Assembly (NCBI GenBank): GCA_023390635.1
Contig: JAEWCM010000149.1
Span: 1 to 11,988, forward strand
Source of the DNA: Bacillota bacterium
GTDB taxonomy: Bacteria > Bacillota > Desulfitobacteriia > Desulfitobacteriales > Desulfitobacteriaceae
DNA length: 11,988 nt
Direction of reading: 5' to 3'
The translations under genes were made by a program, and so were the position numbers. Below the pieces are notes generated by a model. That model worked only from the letters and a program-made list of their open reading frames with translations. It did not search any database and was not told the origin of the DNA. Shown here piece after piece: positions 7,065 through 11,988 of the stretch; within the stretch, counting starts at the first letter, position 1; the number at the start of each line of letters is the position of its first letter.

Positions 7065-7526
7065 ATGGTGGAGATAGGCAAAATGGCCCCTGATTTTCAG
7101 GCTCAGGCCAGTAACGGAAAGTCCATTGCACTATCGGATTTTCTGGGAAAAAAAGTTGTACTATATTTCTATCCCAAAGACAATACAACAGGGTGCACGG
7201 CGGAAGCCTGTGATTTTCGGGATCAGTACAGCAATTTTGAGAATGCCGGAGCAATAATTATTGGTGTAAGCAAAGACCCCATGGGAAGCCATCATAAATT
7301 TATCGAGAAATATGGTCTGCCTTTTATTTTAGTTAGTGATCCGGAACTTAGTATTCTCAAGCAATACGGCGTATGGCAGGAAAAAAAGCTGTATGGCAAG
7401 ACAAGTATGGGAGTGGTACGGACCACTGTGCTTATTGATGAAAATGGTATGGTGCGTAAAATCTATCCTAAGGTCAAGGTGAGAGGGCATGTGGAAACAG
7501 TGCTGAAAGACCTTCAAAATCTATAG
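7065..7526 (+). CDS. bcp: Peroxiredoxin, Bcp/PrxQ type (thioredoxin-dependent peroxidase)
   Basis: The protein has 153 residues and is cytoplasmic. It reduces hydrogen peroxide and organic hydroperoxides, and thioredoxin would recycle it. The peroxidatic Cys44 lies in KDNTTGCTAEACDFRD (Pro37 nearby, Thr41), and a resolving Cys49 lies five residues on, as in the atypical 2-Cys Bcp class (E. coli C45/C50). VVLYFYPKD, IIGVSKDP, LPFILVSDP and TTVLIDENG are typical of the thioredoxin-like AhpC/TSA fold. Another in-frame ATG at 7059 would add two residues. I chose 7065 because GAGGAG at 7050-7055 is then 9 bases away, against 3. The 25-base gap after the MetF-like gene suggests co-transcription. 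Confidence 0.93.
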   Translation: MVEIGKMAPDFQAQASNGKSIALSDFLGKKVVLYFYPKDNTTGCTAEACDFRDQYSNFENAGAIIIGVSKDPMGSHHKFIEKYGLPFILVSDPELSILKQYGVWQEKKLYGKTSMGVVRTTVLIDENGMVRKIYPKVKVRGHVETVLKDLQNL

Positions 7527-7538
7527 GCATTTGCCTAT
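7523..7538. repeat. Perfect inverted repeat over the bcp stop codon
   Basis: ATAGGCA TT TGCCTAT is a perfect 7-base inverted repeat that can fold as a 6-bp stem with an ATTT loop. It includes the TAG stop of bcp. It could be a weak terminator or an RNA-stabilising 3' hairpin, but the following bases (GATAAATATAAG) do not form a T-tract. It lies about 22 bases before the predicted promoter of the next gene, so an operator is another possibility. The role is unproven. Confidence 0.4.
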
Positions 7539-7560
7539 GATAAATATAAGATTTTCAAAT

Positions 7561-7589
7561 TGGACAAGTATTCGCAGATTGGTTATTAT
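7561..7589 (+). promoter_or_regulatory. Predicted sigma-A-type promoter for the molbindin gene
   Basis: TGGACA (5 of 6 matches to TTGACA) at 7561-7566 and TATTAT (5 of 6 matches to TATAAT) at 7584-7589 are separated by 17 bases. Transcription would begin near 7596, leaving a leader of about 70 bases before the ATG at 7666. I see no recognisable ModE-type operator. Confidence 0.55.
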
Positions 7590-7631
7590 GGAAATGCAAG
7601 GAAGATTATTTGGAAGATCTTTCATAGGGTG

Positions 7632-7649
7632 GCCGCTGCAAGTGGCGGC
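7632..7649 (+). promoter_or_regulatory. Small GC-rich hairpin next to the molbindin ribosome binding site
   Basis: In an otherwise AT-rich leader, GCCGC at 7632-7636 can pair with GCGGC at 7645-7649. An alternative pairing is GCCGCT (7632-7637) with AGTGGC (7641-7646). The ribosome binding site TGGAGG (7654-7659) follows within 5 bases, so folding could influence translation. It is too small for a molybdenum-cofactor riboswitch and I cannot assign it to a known RNA family. Confidence 0.3.
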
Positions 7650-7665
7650 AGAATGGAGGTAAACG

Positions 7666-8079
7666 ATGACAAGTGCGAGAAATCAGTTAAAGGGAAAAGT
7701 TGTATCGGTGCAAGAAGGGGCAGTCAATGCTATTGTTGATTTAGAAACTGAGGGCGGCGAAACGATTACAGCCACAATTACTTTGGATGCGGTTAAGGAA
7801 CTGGGCTTAGCTCCTGGTAAAGCGGTTACTGCAGTGATTAAGGCCACTGAAGTGATGATCGGCCTTGGTGAACTTAAATTAAGCGTGAGAAATAAATTGC
7901 CCGGTGAAGTGGTAAGTGTTGAAGAAGGGGCAGTCAATGCTGTAGTTACCTTAAAAACGAATGGTGGTTCAACCGTTGTCGCAACCATTTCAATGGCGGC
8001 TGTAAAAGAGCTGGGTCTTGCACCCGGAGTTAAAGCCGAGGCATTGGTTAAAGCGACTTCTGTGATGGTGGCAGTATAA
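7666..8079 (+). CDS. Molbindin: two-domain Mop/TOBE molybdate-binding protein
   Basis: The protein has 137 residues made of two tandem Mop (TOBE) domains with a 70-residue period: roughly residues 5-68 and 75-137. Each begins RNxLxGxVVSVxEGAVNA, continues with an LxT-GG-x-T-I/V-x-ATI strand pair, and ends KELGLAPGxxxxAxxKATxVM. Proteins of this build oligomerise and bind molybdate or tungstate at domain interfaces. They act as cytoplasmic oxyanion storage or buffering proteins, or supply molybdate for cofactor synthesis. There is no DNA-binding domain, ATPase or permease, so this is not ModE or ModC. TGGAGG lies 6 bases before the ATG. It stands alone, with its own promoter and terminator and no mod or moa genes nearby. 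Confidence 0.92.
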   Translation: MTSARNQLKGKVVSVQEGAVNAIVDLETEGGETITATITLDAVKELGLAPGKAVTAVIKATEVMIGLGELKLSVRNKLPGEVVSVEEGAVNAVVTLKTNGGSTVVATISMAAVKELGLAPGVKAEALVKATSVMVAV

Positions 8080-8124
8080 ATCGGACGATCTTTTGATAAA
8101 TTAGATAGAACTTGAGCGTGATAG

Positions 8125-8177
8125 AAAAGCCTTGTGGGTTTACAAAGCATCTGCTTTGTAATACCCCAAGGCTTTTT
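8125..8177. terminator. Strong bidirectional rho-independent terminator
   Basis: AAAAGCCTTG (8125-8134) pairs with CAAGGCTTTT (8167-8176). Inside that, GGGT (8136-8139) pairs with ACCC (8163-8166), and TTACAAAGC (8140-8148) pairs with GCTTTGTAA (8153-8161), closing on an ATCT loop. The result is about 23 base pairs with two single-base bulges. A T-run (8173-8177, then more Ts) follows on the plus strand. On the minus strand the AAAA at 8125-8128 supplies the T-run. It sits between convergent genes: the molbindin gene on the left and the LysR remnant/pseudouridine synthase on the right. Confidence 0.93.
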
Positions 8178-8184
8178 GTATTTT

Positions 8185-8822
8185 TCAAGAGTGATGACAG
8201 ATATCGATAAAATCCTGCATAGCTGTGGTGACGTATTTATGTTTATGATGGACGATAGCTAAATTCCGGCTTAATTCTATATCCTTAACTAACAGTTCTT
8301 TTAAAGAACCGGAAGCAGTATACTCTTTGATCAGCTGATATGGCAACACGGCAATTCCCATTTTGCTGATTGCCGCATTGATTAATGCTCTCGTACTGGT
8401 ACTCTCCCAATATGGCTTGATCAGGAATCCCTGGGCATTCATCGTGGCATCAAAGAGGTTGCGCGCTCCGGAGCCTTTTTCTCGCAGCAGGAACTGTTCA
8501 GGAAGCAAATCCTGAACAGTTACATTCTCTTTGGAGAATATAGGATGATCAGGGGATGTGACAATGACAATACGGTCTTTATAGAAAAATTCTTCGATCA
8601 TATCAGGGGCATTTTTATTTCTTCTATTAACGCAAAATCTAATTCATTTTTACGCAGCATTTCTAAAAGGATGGAGGATTTGTTAACGGTAACTAAAATC
8701 TCTGCATCTGGATAAGTTAATTTATAGATCCCAATGTACTTGTGGATTAAGACCTCCCCAACAGTATAATTGGTGCCAATCAGCAATTTCCTGTGCAGGG
8801 TGTTTTCCTTTGCTCGGAATTT
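8185..8822 (-). pseudogene. LysR-type transcriptional regulator remnant (no DNA-binding domain, frameshifted)
   Basis: Two adjacent minus-strand frames together make the effector-binding domain of a LysR-family (CysL-like) regulator. The upstream piece (8598-8822) reads LLIGTNYTVGEVLIHKY through KNELDFALIEEIKMP. The downstream piece (8185-8601) continues MIEEFFYKDRIVIVTSPDHP through LREKGSGARNLF, GIAVLPYQLI and AMQDFIDICHH. They meet at a run of four G (8606-8609 on plus). One extra base there would restore MPPDMIEEFF, which suits the family. Upstream the frame hits a stop at 8823-8825, only 19 bases from the end of the neighbouring gene. The roughly 85-residue helix-turn-helix and linker are therefore missing, and it cannot act as a normal regulator. 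Confidence 0.85.
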
Positions 8823-8844
8823 TTAATTTGCCACGAAAGAGAAT

Positions 8845-9777
8845 TTAGGGTTGGGAGAGCTGCGTTTCTTTAAGAGTAGAAATTAGAGCTACCATGTCTT
8901 CCGCCAAAGGGGCCGTGAGGGTGAGCGGTTTTTCTGTAAAGGGGTGCTTAAAGGTGTAGGAGTAAGAATGAAGGGCTTGGCGGGAGATCAGGGTTTGACT
9001 GCCACCATAAAGATCATCGCCCAGTAGGGGGTGGCCTAAGAATTGGCAGTGGGCTCTGATTTGATGAGTCCGTCCCGTGCAGGGAATGAATTCCGTTAAG
9101 GTGACAGAGCCTTTCGGAGTCAGATAGTATTCTTTAACCTTATATTTGGTAAGAGCAGGCAGACCGTCTGTATAAACCATGCGTTGAATATAGCTGCCGG
9201 GAGCCAGCCCCAGAGAAGCGGAAACAGAACCCTCTTTATTGGTCAAAAGGCCGGAAACGATGCCAATGTATACTTTTTCGATCAATCCCCGCTCCAACTG
9301 CCAGGCCAATTGCTGATGAGCAAACTGGTTTTTGGCAATCACAACCAGGCCGGAGGTGTTACGATCAATGCGGTGGACAGGACGAAAAGGACGGTGCTCT
9401 CCTTTTCTCTCCCAGTAAGCAATCACTCCGTTGCCTACGGTACCGGAGGGGTAGCGGCGAGTAGGGTGGACTACCTGTCCGACAGGTTTGGAGACGGCTA
9501 GAATATACTCATCCTCATAAAGTATATTAAGAGGAAGATTCTCTCCCGGAATGTTTGATTCCTCTTGATCGAAAAGCTGCAGAGCAAGAAGGTCTCCTGA
9601 TTTTCCCCGGGTGGACAGATAAATTGGCAGCCCGTTAACCCATGCCCGCTCACCTTGTTTGATATGTTGGAGAAGGCGGCGGGAGAAGTGAAATCTGCTT
9701 CTGAGAATATCGGCATACTTTTTTCCTTCATCGTCAGCTTGAAGCTGATATTCCCAGCGATCAGGGGGAATTGGCAT
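8845..9777 (-). CDS. RluA/RluD-family 23S rRNA pseudouridine synthase
   Basis: The 310-residue enzyme converts specific uridines to pseudouridine, most likely in large-subunit rRNA. An S4-like RNA-binding region is at about residues 15-70 (FSRRLLQHIKQGERAWVNG). The catalytic domain follows, with YEDEYILAVSKPVGQVVHP and the signature RPVHRIDRNTSGLVV (132-146), in which Asp138 is the catalytic nucleophile. CTGRTHQIRAHCQFLGHPLLGDDLYGG is cut here to its key parts: GRTHQIRAH and GHPLLGD are both present, as the family requires. GGAG on the minus strand (9787-9790) sits 9 bases before the ATG. Firmicutes carry several paralogues (YlyB, YjbO, YhcT types), so the exact target site is not called. The LysR remnant lies just downstream. 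Confidence 0.93.
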   Translation of the reverse strand: MPIPPDRWEYQLQADDEGKKYADILRSRFHFSRRLLQHIKQGERAWVNGLPIYLSTRGKSGDLLALQLFDQEESNIPGENLPLNILYEDEYILAVSKPVGQVVHPTRRYPSGTVGNGVIAYWERKGEHRPFRPVHRIDRNTSGLVVIAKNQFAHQQLAWQLERGLIEKVYIGIVSGLLTNKEGSVSASLGLAPGSYIQRMVYTDGLPALTKYKVKEYYLTPKGSVTLTEFIPCTGRTHQIRAHCQFLGHPLLGDDLYGGSQTLISRQALHSYSYTFKHPFTEKPLTLTAPLAEDMVALISTLKETQLSQP

Positions 9778-9790
9778 TGGATTTCACTCC

Positions 9791-9832
9791 TTGTGTCTTG
9801 TATAGTATAGTTATAAAATATTTTACTATATT
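9791..9832. promoter_or_regulatory. AT-rich divergent promoter region with palindromes
   Basis: This stretch lies between the minus-strand pseudouridine synthase and the plus-strand hydrolase and must hold promoters for both. It contains a perfect 12-base palindrome TAAAATATTTTA (9814-9825) and a separate inverted pair TATAGTA (9801-9807) / TACTATA (9824-9830). Candidate -10 boxes are TATAAA (9812-9817) or TATATT (9827-9832) on plus and TATACT on minus (9804-9809). No -35 box is convincing, so exact promoters are not assigned. Confidence 0.4.
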
Positions 9833-9865
9833 TAACGATGAATGAACATTGAGGTGAGTCAGGTC

Positions 9866-10759
9866 ATGAACTTAATTAAAATCCAGGGACATACTTACTA
9901 TTATAAAGCTCCTACAAATGTGGGAATCGTCCGCTATAAGAATGGCATGGCCTTGCTAACCGATGCAGGAATTGACGGTACAGCGGCTAAAGGATTGGCC
10001 CAATCTATAGAGGAAGAAGGGTTGAAGCCTAAATACCTGCTTATTACCCATGCCCATCCTGATCATTTCGGCGGCGCCAAGTGGCTGAAGGAACAGTATA
10101 CAGGATTACTTTGCTATGCTTCTGAAGGAGAAGCTCTGGGAATGGCTCATCCCCGATTGGAGAGCCAGGCTCTTTTTGGAGCTAAGCCCCTTCGCGAATT
10201 GGAAGGAAGAACTTTAAAAGGGCCCGAAATCAGTGTCGATGAAACAATTCAAATGGGTGAAATGGATTTCGGTGATAAAAAAATCAAGATTGTCCCTCTT
10301 CCAGGGCATACTTATAGTCAGATTGGAGTGTTAACCGGTGATGAGGTACTTTTTGCCGGAGACAGTCTTTTCAGTGAAGAGACAATGGTTAAGTACGGTT
10401 TCCCTTTTTTGATGGATATTGAAGCTCAGCTGCAAACCATTACTTTTTTGGAACAGATAGAAGCAAGCCATGTTCTTCTTTCACATGGGGAAAAGGTTTA
10501 TGCCTCTATCGACAATCTCTGTCAGGTGAATCGTTCCCGCATTGACGAATATGCAGAAAAGATCAAAGATTGGTGCAGCCAACCATTGAGTCGGGAGGAT
10601 GTGACAGAGCAAGTCATTCGCAGCAGTGGTTTAGATCCGAATGTCAGCGAATACTATATGACCTATGCGACGGTAGGAGCATTTCTTTCTTATTTAGCTA
10701 ACCGGAAAGAGATTCAGAAAAGTGTTATCGATGGCAAACTTTATTTTTATCAAGATTAG
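9866..10759 (+). CDS. Metallo-beta-lactamase-fold hydrolase (glyoxalase II-like)
   Basis: The 297-residue hydrolase should bind two metal ions. THAHPDHFGG (residues 61-70) is the HxHxDH motif, LPGHTYSQIG supplies the next His, LFAGDSLF the bridging Asp, and LLSHGEKV the last His. The C-terminal roughly 90 residues form a helical extension (QVNRSRIDEYAEKIKDW, then a TEQVIRSSGL region), as in the YcbL-like/MBL groups that resemble small winged domains. The substrate is unknown and could be a thioester, lactone or phosphoester. The frame is open from ATG 9842, but I chose ATG 9866 because GAGGTGA at 9851-9857 stands 8 bases before it, while 9842 has no ribosome binding site. No signal peptide, so cytoplasmic. 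Confidence 0.9.
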   Translation: MNLIKIQGHTYYYKAPTNVGIVRYKNGMALLTDAGIDGTAAKGLAQSIEEEGLKPKYLLITHAHPDHFGGAKWLKEQYTGLLCYASEGEALGMAHPRLESQALFGAKPLRELEGRTLKGPEISVDETIQMGEMDFGDKKIKIVPLPGHTYSQIGVLTGDEVLFAGDSLFSEETMVKYGFPFLMDIEAQLQTITFLEQIEASHVLLSHGEKVYASIDNLCQVNRSRIDEYAEKIKDWCSQPLSREDVTEQVIRSSGLDPNVSEYYMTYATVGAFLSYLANRKEIQKSVIDGKLYFYQD

Positions 10760-10766
10760 TTTAAGA

Positions 10767-10779
10767 TTCCTGACAGGAA
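10767..10779. repeat. Short perfect inverted repeat upstream of the aminopeptidase gene
   Basis: TTCCTG A CAGGAA is a perfect 6-base inverted repeat around one central base, lying 56 bases before the ATG of the M29 gene. With a one-base centre it cannot fold into that hairpin, so a protein-binding operator is more likely than a terminator. A CATAAT (10802-10807) downstream could be a -10 box, but no matching -35 box is seen. Confidence 0.35.
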
Positions 10780-10834
10780 AACGTTTCTTTGGGCAGAATA
10801 ACATAATCAGTAACTAAAAAAGGAGCATAAATTC

Positions 10835-11950
10835 ATGAAAGATTGCAGAGTAGAACAATTGGCCCATTCTTTAGTCAATTATTCGTTAGAGGTTAAAGCA
10901 GGAGAAAAGGTGCTCATTGAAGTGCAAGGGATTGAAATACCATTGGCACAGGCTCTGGTGAGGGAAACTTATAAGGCCGGAGGTTTGCCTTTTTTGACAT
11001 TGATGAACCATACTCTTATGCGCGAGGTATTGAAAGGATTAACAACAGAGCAGGCGGATTCAATGGCGCGTTGGGATCGGAGCCGCATGGAGGAAATGCA
11101 ATGTTATCTGGGACTGAGGGCAGGTGAGAATGCCAGCGAATGGGCTGATGTTCCGGGAGAGCAGATGCAAATTTATATGTCCCGATATATGAAGCCGGTG
11201 CATACGGAGCAGCGTGTACCACATACCCGTTGGTGTGTCCTCCGCTACCCCAATGCAGCCATGGCACAGCTCTCCGGTATGAGCGTAGAACAGTTTGAAG
11301 ATTTCTATTTCAATGTTTGCAATCTGGACTATGGTAAAATGTCGATGGCCATGGATACTTTGGTGAGTTTAATGGAAAAAACGGATAAGGTAAGGATCAC
11401 CGGACCGGGAACGGATCTGCAGTTCTCTATCAAAGGTCTGCCGGCGATAAAATGCGATGGGCATGTCAATATTCCGGATGGAGAGGTCTTTACTGCTCCG
11501 GTCAAAGATTCAGTAAGTGGCCGGATTTCTTATAATACGCCTTCTGTCTATCAAGGATCAACCTTTGAATCGATTGTACTGGAATTTGAACAGGGCAAGA
11601 TTGTAAAGGCAACAGCCAATGACACGCAGCGGATCGAAGCGATTTTCGACACCGATGAAGGGGCCAGATATATTGGTGAATTCTCATTGGGACTGAATCC
11701 CTATATTCTGCATCCCATGAAAGACACTTTATTTGACGAAAAAATTGACGGCAGCTTACATTTTACGCCTGGGTCCTCCTACGATAACTGTGACAATGGA
11801 AATAAATCGGCGGTGCATTGGGATTTGGTACTGATACAACGTTCTGATTACGGCGGCGGAGAGATCTATTTTGATGATGTTTTAATCCGCAAGGACGGGA
11901 GATTCGTCTTACCCCAGTTAGAGAAATTAAATCCTGAACATTTTAAATAG
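10835..11950 (+). CDS. M29-family metallo-aminopeptidase (AmpS/thermophilic aminopeptidase type)
   Basis: The 371-residue cytoplasmic exopeptidase should remove N-terminal residues from peptides using two metal ions. The N-terminal domain has YSLEVKAGEKVLIE and YKAGGLPFLTL. The catalytic part has NIPDGEVFTAP (Glu217), IGEFSLGLNP (Glu282), SLHFTPGSSY (His309 and, seven residues on, Tyr316) and VHWDLVL (His328, Asp330). By my recollection of the family these match the metal ligands and the catalytic Tyr of the Thermus enzyme. The protein is shorter than the classic roughly 410 residues, with a short loop between His309 and His328. AGGAG at 10821-10825 lies 9 bases before the ATG. It is followed by a strong ribosome binding site for a further gene, so it may lead an operon. 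Confidence 0.92.
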   Translation: MKDCRVEQLAHSLVNYSLEVKAGEKVLIEVQGIEIPLAQALVRETYKAGGLPFLTLMNHTLMREVLKGLTTEQADSMARWDRSRMEEMQCYLGLRAGENASEWADVPGEQMQIYMSRYMKPVHTEQRVPHTRWCVLRYPNAAMAQLSGMSVEQFEDFYFNVCNLDYGKMSMAMDTLVSLMEKTDKVRITGPGTDLQFSIKGLPAIKCDGHVNIPDGEVFTAPVKDSVSGRISYNTPSVYQGSTFESIVLEFEQGKIVKATANDTQRIEAIFDTDEGARYIGEFSLGLNPYILHPMKDTLFDEKIDGSLHFTPGSSYDNCDNGNKSAVHWDLVLIQRSDYGGGEIYFDDVLIRKDGRFVLPQLEKLNPEHFK

Positions 11951-11975
11951 AAGATCCTTTGGTTAAAGAGCAAAA

Positions 11976-11984
11976 AGAGGAGGA
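11976..11984 (+). promoter_or_regulatory. Strong ribosome binding site of a gene beyond the right edge
   Basis: AGAGGAGGA contains a full AGGAGG core at 11978-11983, 28 bases after the aminopeptidase stop. With usual spacing the start codon would fall just outside the window, within about 5 bases of the end. The short gap suggests the next gene is co-transcribed with the aminopeptidase. Confidence 0.6.
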
Positions 11985-11988
11985 AGGG

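Noticed and set aside
7527..7665. A molybdenum-cofactor riboswitch upstream of the molbindin gene
   Set aside because: The space is about the right size, but only one short GC-rich stem is visible, the predicted transcript leader is about 70 bases, and I could not see the conserved multi-stem layout.
7683..8150. A 155-codon minus-strand open frame opposite the molbindin gene
   Set aside because: Low-complexity Ser/Thr/Ala-rich translation caused by the repetitive Mop codons in the antisense frame. It also runs into the terminator.
8598..8786. A separate 62-residue protein starting at TTG 8786
   Set aside because: Its sequence is the first half of a LysR effector-binding domain and continues in another frame downstream. 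It is part of the pseudogene, not a stand-alone gene.
9184..9501. A 105-codon plus-strand open frame inside the pseudouridine synthase gene
   Set aside because: It lies opposite a well-supported RluA-family gene, has no ribosome binding site, and its protein resembles nothing. It is an antisense shadow.
1..11988. CRISPR arrays, toxin-antitoxin pairs, transposases, phage or defence genes, tRNA or rRNA
   Set aside because: Both strands were read for repeats and characteristic motifs. None was seen, and the window is almost fully accounted for by metabolic genes.

Overview
This is an 11,988-base stretch of bacterial chromosome. It most likely comes from an anaerobic Firmicute (Clostridia), with a Peptococcaceae/Desulfitobacterium-like organism as my best guess. 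The grounds are purine-rich AGGAGG-type ribosome binding sites in front of nearly every gene, several GTG starts, moderate G+C by eye, a DUF4491 membrane protein, an orphan two-domain molbindin, and the protein flavour. No rRNA, tRNA, CRISPR array, insertion sequence or phage gene was found. Most of the window is ordinary housekeeping and metabolism, and I do not see a new multi-gene defence or mobile system.

Bases 1-5651 carry the distal part of a tryptophan operon: end of trpD, then trpC, trpF, trpB, trpA, trpE and trpG. The genes are tightly packed, with ATGA or GTGA stop/start overlaps at trpD/trpC, trpA/trpE and trpE/trpG. Together they encode the route from chorismate to tryptophan: TrpE+TrpG (anthranilate), TrpD, TrpF, TrpC, TrpA+TrpB. 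The order D-C-F-B-A-E-G is a rotation of the common E-G-D-C-F-B-A order, so the feedback-controlled first enzyme lies at the 3' end. TrpA has Glu where the textbook catalytic Asp60 should be.

Bases 5652-7526 look like a second small unit behind its own promoter (perfect TATAAT at 5722-5727). It holds a DUF4491 membrane protein, a MetF-like TIM-barrel protein that lacks the usual catalytic Glu, and a Bcp-type peroxiredoxin. Bases 7527-8184 hold a promoter, a two-domain Mop/TOBE molybdate-binding protein, and a strong bidirectional hairpin terminator. On the minus strand, 8185-8822 is the wreck of a LysR-type regulator (DNA-binding domain gone, frameshift in the effector domain), and 8845-9777 is an RluA/RluD-family pseudouridine synthase.

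An AT-rich divergent promoter region (9778-9865) separates the latter from a plus-strand metallo-beta-lactamase-fold hydrolase (9866-10759). This is followed by a compact M29-family metallo-aminopeptidase (10835-11950). The window ends on a strong Shine-Dalgarno sequence, so another plus-strand gene almost certainly starts just past the edge.

The points most worth a second look are the rotated trp operon, the Asp-to-Glu change in TrpA, the MetF-like protein without its catalytic Glu, and the doubly damaged LysR gene beside an intact terminator.
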